Shown one piece after another: positions 1 through 5,131 of a stretch of 5,131 bases of DNA; position 1 is the stretch's first letter; the number at the start of each line of letters is the position of its first letter. Under the pieces are notes generated by a model that did no database searches, was not told the origin of the DNA, and saw nothing but the letters and a program-made list of their open reading frames with translations. The DNA lies in assembly GCA_020063545.1 (NCBI GenBank), contig JAGUUF010000134.1:1-5131 (forward strand), read 5' to 3'. This DNA is from Cytophagales bacterium (GTDB taxonomy: Bacteria; Bacteroidota; Bacteroidia; Cytophagales; Cyclobacteriaceae). Both the position numbers and the translations under genes were made by a program.

Positions 1-15
1 AACTCGTAACGAGTT
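1..15. repeat. Perfect 7-bp inverted repeat around one base
   Basis: AACTCGT, a central A, then ACGAGTT form a perfect palindrome with a one-base centre. The spacing is too tight for an RNA hairpin loop, so a dimeric DNA-binding protein site is more natural than a terminator. It sits at the window edge, so a longer repeat extending to the left cannot be excluded. Its role is unknown. Confidence 0.4.
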
Positions 16-54
16 TCCCACAAACCCACAACCGGTTACAACAACAATAATGAA

Positions 55-71
55 CTAAATTTCTAATTTAG
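55..71. repeat. AT-rich inverted repeat, 7-bp arms, 3-nt spacer
   Basis: CTAAATT and AATTTAG flank TCT. The arms are perfect but AT-rich, and no T-run follows, so this is not a convincing intrinsic terminator. It could be an operator or chance structure in AT-rich intergenic DNA. Confidence 0.3.
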
Positions 72-146
72 AGTTGTCCTAAAAATGGGGAGCTTACACA
101 TTGGCTACCAATGAATCCTGCATGTTGAAGAAAATGAGTGTCTGCT

Positions 147-168
147 CCCTGATTTTTTTTAAATCGGG
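147..168. repeat. Stem-loop in the leader of the PD40 gene
   Basis: CCC-GATTT (with one bulged T at 150) pairs with AAATC-GGG across a loop of five T residues. This gives an 8-bp stem about 75 bases before the ATG. On the plus strand it is followed by AAAATCC rather than a T-run, so it does not look like a terminator. It may be a leader RNA structure if transcription starts upstream of it, or a DNA site. Confidence 0.3.
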
Positions 169-245
169 AAAATCCTGATTTCTGATGGTGATTATTGCTT
201 CACCTTTGAGTCATCAACAAAAGTAAAAACTTAAACAACAAGAGT

Positions 246-1328
246 ATGACACTTCACATCAGAATCAAAGAACGGTTAATCAATGCTGCATTGGTAGTAT
301 TGGTATTCATGGTAACAGGTATTTATTCCTGTTTTGCACAACCTTATCCCTTTCGGTCAAAAAATTATCGGGAAGGGGATCCGCTTAATGTATCTAAAAA
401 TGCGGGCAAGGTCATTAACATTGCGCCTTCGGTAAATCAAAAGGCAATGGCTATTCCACTGAATGCGTCAATTAACAGCCCTTTTGAAGAATTGAAGCCT
501 GCTTTTGCACCTCATGGCGACAGGTTATATTTCAGCAGAGTATATCACCCCTCCAATGTTGGGGGCGTGCAGGATAAAGAAGACATCTGGTATACAGTAT
601 ACGACTCAATTGAAAATAACTGGTCGGAGCCCATTCGAATGCCTGGATTTCTCAATACCAGTGGACCAAATTTCATTAACAACGTCAGTATAACGGGCGA
701 TACCATCATTCTAGGCAATCAGTACATGAAAAAAGGGAAGATGCGTTCCGGCCTGTCGTACAGTGTGAATATAAATGGTGAATGGTCATTTCCCGAACCA
801 ATTGTTATCAAAGATGACTACAATATGTCGAACCACGGGAGTCACTATGTTTCATTGAAAGCTGGTGTAATAATCTCTGCTGTAGAGCGCGCGGACTCAG
901 AAGGTCAACGCGATTTATATGTTAGTTTTTGGAATGGCGAGTACGCAACGGAGCCAATTAACATGGGCAATGTAATTAACAGTAATATGGAAGAGTCGTC
1001 ACCATTTCTTTCGTGCGATACAAAAACTCTTTACTTCGCTTCAAAAGGACATAACGGTTACGGTGGATATGATATTTTTATGACCACCCGTCTTGATGAC
1101 TCGTGGACAAACTGGAGTGTTCCTCAAAATCTTGGCCCTGCCGTAAATGGACGCTTAGACGAAGAGTTTTTTAGTATTACCCACTGCGGGCGGTTTGCCA
1201 TATTTACAAAACAAGTAAATGTACATAATGCTGATCTTTATAAGATCGCAACTAAGGACTTGTTTGGGAAAACGGCACCTTCCGACATGAAGGTCATCGG
1301 TACCCGCATGACTATGAGTTCATTGTAA
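246..1328 (+). CDS. Secreted PD40 (WD40-like) beta-propeller protein
   Basis: The 360-residue protein begins with a Sec signal peptide: a basic start (HIRIKER), a hydrophobic stretch at about 13-28, and likely cleavage after SCFA at residue 31. The mature part carries repeats of the PD40 type. Examples are FEELKPAFAPHGDRLYFS (80-97) followed by DIWY and NWSEP, and EESSPFLSCDTKTLYFASKG (249-268) followed by GGYDIFM and WSVPQNLG. Weaker copies lie near 139-183, 191-238 and 305-334, giving about five blades. In Bacteroidota such propellers often precede a carboxypeptidase-like segment and a C-terminal OmpA peptidoglycan-binding domain. Here the protein stops shortly after the last blade and a terminator follows directly, so it is a stand-alone propeller. 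The role is probably binding or scaffolding in the periplasm or at the outer membrane; the ligand is unknown. The ATG at 246 is chosen because it places the signal peptide correctly. It is convergent with the minus-strand operon and probably independent of it. Confidence 0.8.
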   Translation: MTLHIRIKERLINAALVVLVFMVTGIYSCFAQPYPFRSKNYREGDPLNVSKNAGKVINIAPSVNQKAMAIPLNASINSPFEELKPAFAPHGDRLYFSRVYHPSNVGGVQDKEDIWYTVYDSIENNWSEPIRMPGFLNTSGPNFINNVSITGDTIILGNQYMKKGKMRSGLSYSVNINGEWSFPEPIVIKDDYNMSNHGSHYVSLKAGVIISAVERADSEGQRDLYVSFWNGEYATEPINMGNVINSNMEESSPFLSCDTKTLYFASKGHNGYGGYDIFMTTRLDDSWTNWSVPQNLGPAVNGRLDEEFFSITHCGRFAIFTKQVNVHNADLYKIATKDLFGKTAPSDMKVIGTRMTMSSL

Positions 1329-1345
1329 TTGCTTTGTTTTAAAAC

Positions 1346-1372
1346 AAAAGCCGGGAGTAATTCCGGCTTTTT
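1346..1372. terminator. Bidirectional intrinsic terminator between convergent genes
   Basis: AAAAGCCGGGA (1346-1356) pairs with TTCCGGCTTTT (1361-1371) with one G-U wobble, closing on a GTAA (GNRA-type) tetraloop. The plus strand ends in a T-run. Read on the minus strand, the hairpin also runs into TTTTGTTTT. It lies 17 bases after the PD40 stop codon and 5 bases after the stop of the SoxB-like gene, so it can end both transcripts. A 16-base AT palindrome (1333-1348, TTTGTTTT/AAAACAAA) overlaps its left arm and supplies the U-tract for the minus strand. Confidence 0.85.
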
Positions 1373-1376
1373 CCAT

Positions 1377-3116
1377 TTAAAAGAACTCATAACCATACCC
1401 TTCAAGTTGTGACAAAAGTGTTGGAGGGGCATCGCTTGCCGTAACCCTGCCTTCAATAAAGGGTGTAACAGGTGAATGAATTGCAAGGTATTCAATCATT
1501 GTTTGATGTAAATCAATTCCTTTTAGCATTGGTTCTTTAACATGACTTAACCTGCATAAAAAGTTGTCGGGGTCGCCAGGCCTGATACAGGATGCTACCT
1601 CGTATTCCTTGTTCAGATCGATGGGTGTATTGTTTATTGTTATCCAGTTAATCCTTTTGGTAAATGCTTGGTTCATGGTAAAATTTAATTTTAATCCCTG
1701 CATTCTTACTACCCATCCCCCAAAACGTTCGGCTGGATTCTGTGCAAAAACATTATGCAGTTCAACCTCAAGCCAATCCCAAATTTGTTTACCAGACACA
1801 TAACCAGACTTAACTTCACTGTTGATAGGCAGCATGCTCCACAGATAATCTTTCGTTATGAAGGCTAAACCTGTTTTCCTATCAGGAACTAATGGCGGAC
1901 AGAATCGATAGCCATTGCTGATGGCCACATCAGGTTTAAACTTCCACATAATTGCATTTGTAATAAGGTTATCCATCGGGGTTTCCATAACATAATAGCG
2001 AACCAGGGGCGCTCTTGTACTGCCTATAATTGTGTTAAGTTCTGCGTTATATGGTTCACGTTCTTTTTCTATCAGGCTGACCATTTCTTTATCCTGTTTG
2101 TGCTTATCAGGATTTACTTCCAAAAGTTGGTATAGCTTGTCTTTGATATTCCCTTCCTCCACTACAATGTCAAACCTGGATATGAATGAACCGAAGGAAC
2201 CCGGTTCTGTTACAGTGGCATGCTTTCCTTTAATAGGTTGCCGCACCCGTTCATGGGTATCTGCACCGAATATATGGTCGGCACCCTCTACCTCAGCCTG
2301 GTTAGCAAGGTGAACCTGCTGAGCCAGACCCATGTGAGTAAGTAAGAATATCATCTTACACTGCTCATACTCTTTTAGGATTTTAATGTATTTAGCAACA
2401 TTCTCAATTGGCTTAGTAAACCGGATACCTTTGCTGAATGCCGGTGGTTGTCTTTTAGGAACGGCAGGGTCGGTGTATCCTATGAAACCGATTTTAATGC
2501 CACCAATCGATTTTGTACAGTAGGGAGAAAAAAGCAAATCATCATGGTGATAGTCATCGGTATCGTGAAACATATTTGCACATATTTTTATTGCTTGGTA
2601 TCCTCCAAGATCTTTCAGCATCATCTCTTTTCCGTAAACAACCTCCCAGTTACCGGGTAACATTATGTCATAACCGATGTTGTTCATCAATGGAACAAGT
2701 GCCCTTCCTTGTGTCAGGGCGGCAAGCCCACCTCCCTGAAAGCAATCCCCTCCATCGATAAGCAATGTATTCTCGGGGTTTTCTGACCGGATCGCGTTTA
2801 CCATGGATTTCAATACGGCAAGGCCCCCTCTCTTTTTGTAAACAACCTGACCGTTTTCAACAAAAAATTCATCGTGAGTATAAAGTTGAGAATGGATATC
2901 AGCGGTGTGAAGCAGGGTGATTATTTTAGCCTTGCCTTTTCTTACTGCAACGTTTTTCTTCACCGCTTTCAAATCCAACGCAGAAACAGTGGCTGATTTT
3001 GGTAGTAACCCTGCTCCAATATGTGAAAGAACTAAACCGGCTGCTTGCTGCAAGAAACCGCGTCTGGAGTCAGAATGAAGTTCACCGGCCGGATTATCTT
3101 GATAACCTTTGCACAT
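1377..3116 (-). CDS. SoxB-like / 5'-nucleotidase-family metallohydrolase, Tat-exported
   Basis: The 579-residue protein opens with a twin-arginine signal (SRRGFLQ at 17-23) and a hydrophobic stretch ending near VSA (44-46), which indicates export of a folded, metal-loaded enzyme. The N-terminal calcineurin-like phosphoesterase domain (about 63-320) shows TADIH (D73, H75), GGD (D124), GNWE (N156), LLTH (H261) and GADTHE (D286, H288). These are the usual positions of a dinuclear metal site. The C-terminal 5'-nucleotidase domain runs from about 375 to 555. Three points favour SoxB over a plain nucleotidase: Trp replaces the catalytic His of GNHE, as in SoxB (GHWE); the stretch NVFAQNPAERFGGWVVRMQGL-like (455-475) resembles the SoxB segment with GGDMVRVGGL; and a TsdA-type cytochrome is encoded in the same operon. 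SoxB releases sulfate from thiosulfate bound to SoxYZ, but no soxYZ is seen here. Asp286, where most relatives have His, is unusual. The ATG gives a normal-length leader before the Tat motif and lies 29 bases after the previous gene. Family membership is firm; the SoxB activity is inferred. Confidence 0.72.
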   Translation of the reverse strand: MCKGYQDNPAGELHSDSRRGFLQQAAGLVLSHIGAGLLPKSATVSALDLKAVKKNVAVRKGKAKIITLLHTADIHSQLYTHDEFFVENGQVVYKKRGGLAVLKSMVNAIRSENPENTLLIDGGDCFQGGGLAALTQGRALVPLMNNIGYDIMLPGNWEVVYGKEMMLKDLGGYQAIKICANMFHDTDDYHHDDLLFSPYCTKSIGGIKIGFIGYTDPAVPKRQPPAFSKGIRFTKPIENVAKYIKILKEYEQCKMIFLLTHMGLAQQVHLANQAEVEGADHIFGADTHERVRQPIKGKHATVTEPGSFGSFISRFDIVVEEGNIKDKLYQLLEVNPDKHKQDKEMVSLIEKEREPYNAELNTIIGSTRAPLVRYYVMETPMDNLITNAIMWKFKPDVAISNGYRFCPPLVPDRKTGLAFITKDYLWSMLPINSEVKSGYVSGKQIWDWLEVELHNVFAQNPAERFGGWVVRMQGLKLNFTMNQAFTKRINWITINNTPIDLNKEYEVASCIRPGDPDNFLCRLSHVKEPMLKGIDLHQTMIEYLAIHSPVTPFIEGRVTASDAPPTLLSQLEGYGYEFF

Positions 3117-3145
3117 TTAGAGTTCGGTTTTGTTGTTGGCCATAC

Positions 3146-3739
3146 CTACATATTCTTAACTTTCAATATTTCAATAGGTTGTATTTTCCATTTTGCGTTA
3201 TATGTAATTGAAAGTGTATGAATATAATTGTTGTTCTCGATTAAGCTTACGATTATGGTAGCATTGTCAATAGTACTTTTAAAAATATTGATCTTTTCGC
3301 GTTGTGCCCCTGTCTTAATGCGCTCAACATATGATGTTACAAATGGTTTCAGTGCAAGTTTTAGTTTTTCGTACTCAGAAAAGGCATGGGCCAGATCTTC
3401 ATGCTTATAGTTAAAAATTCTTTTAATGATTACTTTTTTCTTTCGTTTCGGCTCTGACGATGAATAGGTGATAACCAGGAGGTTATCACTGGCACGGATA
3501 AAGGAATCACCATCGGTTAATGACCCGGTAATTACTTTTGCAGAGTCTTGATTGGGGTCATGGTAGAAATGGAAACCCGGGGTATTGGCAAGCTCTAAAC
3601 GGACAATTTCAATATCAACATTAAATGAAATGTTACCAAATATTTTGCTCAGATTAATATTTGAATCAGGTGGTTGGCTGAGCATAGGACCTGCCTTAAG
3701 TGCTAACAGCAGCAACGATATGGTACACGGGTGGTTCAA
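3146..3739 (-). CDS. Exported protein of unknown function between tsdA and the SoxB-like gene
   Basis: I do not recognise this 197-residue protein. It begins with a short hydrophobic segment (TISLLLLALKAG, 6-17) that reads as a Sec signal peptide, with possible cleavage after MLS (21). The mature part has alternating beta-like stretches (about 35-50, 66-72, 87-93, 158-167, 172-193), a basic patch PKRKKK (97-102) and a probable helix at 113-141 rich in Lys, Glu and Leu. It has no CXXCH motif and no cysteine after residue 5, so it is neither a cytochrome nor a SoxY-type cysteine carrier. The start is TTG at 3739: the frame closes upstream at a TAA (3755-3757), and the only other in-frame Met before the mature domain (residue 19) would remove the signal peptide. 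It begins 8 bases after the tsdA stop and ends 29 bases before the SoxB-like gene, so it is almost certainly co-transcribed. Working in the periplasm with its neighbours is an inference from position and signal peptide only. Confidence 0.65.
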   Translation of the reverse strand: MNHPCTISLLLLALKAGPMLSQPPDSNINLSKIFGNISFNVDIEIVRLELANTPGFHFYHDPNQDSAKVITGSLTDGDSFIRASDNLLVITYSSSEPKRKKKVIIKRIFNYKHEDLAHAFSEYEKLKLALKPFVTSYVERIKTGAQREKINIFKSTIDNATIIVSLIENNNYIHTLSITYNAKWKIQPIEILKVKNM

Positions 3740-3747
3740 GTTTATAA

Positions 3748-4695
3748 CTATTTTTTAACCCTGGCTTGTTGTGCCTGCAATATGGGCTTAAAGGGCCCGT
3801 ATTTGTGTTCTTCCTGTGTAAAGTTGTCAGAGTAAGGGCCATAAGGATAGTCAAATGGCTTTTGCGATATTTCAGGCCAATCATCATTCAGTTGCATTTC
3901 AGGGCGTGGCATTGAATTAATATATGCAGCAATATCCCAAGCCTCTTCGTTACTTAGTTGAGTTGCTCCATTAACAGCTCCAAACGGCATAGTTGCTTTA
4001 ATAAAGCCGGCTAAAAGGGAAACGCGATAGAACCCTGCACCATTGTTATAACTGTTTTCTCCCCAAATTGGAGGGTTCACCCACTTGTCTGAATTAGTGT
4101 CGAACAATCCCTGGCCATTCTCTCCATGACAACCCGAGCATTTGTTTTTATATGCAAGTTTGCCCGCTTCCTTACTTGCTGGACGATCCAGAAATTCCGG
4201 TGGCTTAATTAGGGCATTTTCCCGCATTTCGGGGGTTGCGCTGTTGCCAACGGAATGGATGTAAGCAACAAGTGCTTTCATCTCTTTACTTCCAGGGTCT
4301 AATCCTTGCCCGTTCAAGCTTCGCTCGAAACAATCATTAATTCGTTTTTCAACAGTTTCTACTGTTCCTGATCGTGCCCGGTATTTAGGATAAGTGCTGG
4401 CGGTCGCGAAAAAACTATTACCGAAACTGCGTGTACCGGCATCCAGATGGCAATTGCCGCAACTCATGCCATTGCTTATTTTTGCAATTCGCCCATTTGG
4501 GCCAAGAAAATAGGGTGTATTGATTAATAACTCCTTGCCGTAGGCAATGAGTTGCTGATTGGCCATATCGGTTTTTCGGGTGTCACTAATCAGCGGTAAT
4601 AGGAATGGACCGAAAGCTATTCCTGCAATAACACTAATTGTTATAAATACTGTCCATAACATAAGCCGGATGGGTACAATCAGGCAACGCGGCAT
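3748..4695 (-). CDS. tsdA: Thiosulfate dehydrogenase (tetrathionate-forming), diheme cytochrome c, TsdA type
   Basis: TsdA oxidises two thiosulfates to tetrathionate in the periplasm and passes electrons to other cytochromes; some members favour tetrathionate reduction. The 315-residue protein has an N-terminal hydrophobic segment (about 10-36) that serves as a signal or membrane anchor, then two cytochrome c domains. Heme 1 is bound by CGNCH (79-83) in the context MSCGNCHLDAGT. The family's distinctive second axial ligand, a Cys, is present as C122 in KRINDCFERSLNG. Heme 2 is bound by CSGCH (186-190) with M236 in ATMPFG as likely axial ligand. The C-terminal stretch FDYPYGPYSDNF followed by HKYGPFKPI (281-305) is also typical of TsdA. 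In the well-studied Allochromatium enzyme a Lys precedes that Met; here the residue is Thr235. The start is ATG at 4695. It lies 28 bases after the DUF1493-like gene and 8 bases before the next gene. No tsdB-like second cytochrome is seen in the window. Confidence 0.85.
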   Translation of the reverse strand: MPRCLIVPIRLMLWTVFITISVIAGIAFGPFLLPLISDTRKTDMANQQLIAYGKELLINTPYFLGPNGRIAKISNGMSCGNCHLDAGTRSFGNSFFATASTYPKYRARSGTVETVEKRINDCFERSLNGQGLDPGSKEMKALVAYIHSVGNSATPEMRENALIKPPEFLDRPASKEAGKLAYKNKCSGCHGENGQGLFDTNSDKWVNPPIWGENSYNNGAGFYRVSLLAGFIKATMPFGAVNGATQLSNEEAWDIAAYINSMPRPEMQLNDDWPEISQKPFDYPYGPYSDNFTQEEHKYGPFKPILQAQQARVKK

Positions 4696-4723
4696 TGACT
4701 TGTGTTTTTAACAAATTGCCCAG

Positions 4724-5101
4724 TTAACCAGACTTTTTACAAATAAACCTCCTGTAAACTACACAGGTAACAAGGTCTCCAACGGTTAATTCAAATATCT
4801 TTATATCAAACAGGTTCTCAGCCCTGGGTTGCGCATGCCCTAAACCAAACAAGTACTTCAATGCATCCATCGGAATTTCGAAAAGTAAATGCAGTGTAAG
4901 CAAGCTGATATAGTTTGGATTCGGCCTAAAATATTTTAAAAAATTATACCGGAATTCCTCCATATCCACTTCAAAAACTTTGCCGAATCGCTCCATAAAT
5001 AGCCAGGCTTTATCGCCTGTTAGTCCCAACTCGCTTTCAAGTTTTGTTTTTAGGTCAACCTGTTGACCGGTTTCTATTGCAATGAAACGCTTAACCTGCA
5101 A
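4724..5101 (-). CDS. DUF1493-like small cytoplasmic protein, start possibly outside the window
   Basis: The 125-residue reading has no signal peptide or membrane segment. Its sequence pattern fits the DUF1493 family: an ETG near the start, LESELGLTGDKAWLFMERF (21-39), a segment ending VDMEEF and LKYFRP (46-60), and a C-terminal LTVGDLV (105-111). The helix pattern and LGLTGD turn recall acyl carrier proteins, but the DSL motif that carries phosphopantetheine is absent. The function of the family is unknown to me. The left-most start codon visible is TTG at 5101. The frame stays open through ten more codons to the right edge with no ATG, so the true start may lie beyond 5131. Because the family pattern begins close to the TTG, that start is plausible. 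It stands 28 bases ahead of tsdA with no terminator between them and is probably the first visible gene of the operon. It is the only one of the four products predicted to stay in the cytoplasm. Confidence 0.65.
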   Translation of the reverse strand: MQVKRFIAIETGQQVDLKTKLESELGLTGDKAWLFMERFGKVFEVDMEEFRYNFLKYFRPNPNYISLLTLHLLFEIPMDALKYLFGLGHAQPRAENLFDIKIFELTVGDLVTCVVYRRFICKKSG

Positions 5102-5131
5102 AATGGCAGAATGCCAGACCCGGTAAGGCAG

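Larger units (their letters stand above)
1..245. other. Non-coding upstream region of the PD40 gene
   Basis: I see no convincing gene in this stretch. A plus-strand frame is open from base 2 to a TAA at 56-58 and would encode about 18 residues ending in IMN. It could be the tail of a gene lying to the left, but that cannot be decided from so little sequence. The region contains three inverted repeats (1-15, 55-71, 147-168) and a direct repeat CCTGATTT at 148-155 and 174-181. The leader just before the ATG at 246 is A-rich with no strong Shine-Dalgarno sequence. The promoter of the PD40 gene should be here, but no clear Bacteroidota-type promoter stands out. Confidence 0.5.

Noticed and set aside
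2..58. Tail of an upstream plus-strand gene
   Set aside because: About 18 codons to a stop is too short to distinguish from chance, and the sequence is low in complexity (TTTIMN end).
147..168. Stem-loop as an intrinsic terminator of a gene to the left
   Set aside because: The T residues are in the loop and no T-run follows the stem on either strand.
201..208. CACCTTTG as a Bacteroidota -7 promoter element for the PD40 gene
   Set aside because: It differs from TAnnTTTG at the first base and no TTG or TTTG element lies at the expected distance upstream.
1238..1495. Minus-strand 85-codon open frame spanning the convergent gene ends
   Set aside because: It runs through the terminator and overlaps both real genes out of frame; the composition looks like a shadow.
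2032..2313. Plus-strand open frames inside the SoxB-like gene (also near 1564, 2448, 2513 and 2999)
   Set aside because: They are antisense shadows of a long conserved coding region, with no domain signal of their own.
3696..3887. Minus-strand 63-codon frame across the end of tsdA and the start of the next gene
   Set aside because: It overlaps two better-supported genes in another frame and has no recognisable features.
3748..4695. Cytochrome as SoxA or SoxX
   Set aside because: The CGNCHLDAG context, the RINDCFERS cysteine ligand and the HKYGPF end fit TsdA much better than SoxA or SoxX.
1..5131. CRISPR array, insertion sequence, tRNA or rRNA
   Set aside because: I saw no regularly spaced repeats, transposase motifs or RNA gene signatures on either strand.

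Overview
The window looks like chromosome of a Bacteroidota organism. Coding DNA is moderately AT-rich. No start codon has a clear Shine-Dalgarno sequence; the leaders are A-rich instead. The plus-strand protein is a PD40 beta-propeller of the kind common in that phylum. The assignment is an inference from style and gene content, not from a marker gene.

Layout. Positions 1-245 are non-coding as far as I can see and hold three small inverted repeats or stem-loops. At 246-1328 (+) is a secreted PD40 protein. It converges on a four-gene minus-strand run, and a bidirectional hairpin terminator (1346-1372) separates the two. Read in transcription order from the right edge, the minus run is: a DUF1493-like small protein (4724-5101, possibly starting beyond the window), a diheme cytochrome c of the TsdA thiosulfate dehydrogenase type (3748-4695), an unrecognised exported protein of 197 aa (3146-3739), and a Tat-exported SoxB/5'-nucleotidase-family metallohydrolase (1377-3116). 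Gaps of 28, 8 and 29 bases with no terminator between them point to one operon.

How the genes may work together. TsdA enzymes join two thiosulfates into tetrathionate, or run the reverse reaction. SoxB enzymes hydrolyse sulfate from a sulfur-loaded carrier. A TsdA-type cytochrome and a SoxB-like hydrolase in one tight operon, with an unknown exported protein between them and no soxAX, soxYZ or soxCD in view, suggests a compact periplasmic sulfur-compound module. The SoxB-like protein also has an unusual active-site set (GNWE and GADTHE). Its substrate is therefore open, and a nucleotidase-like activity is not excluded. The PD40 gene is on the other strand behind a terminator and is probably unrelated.
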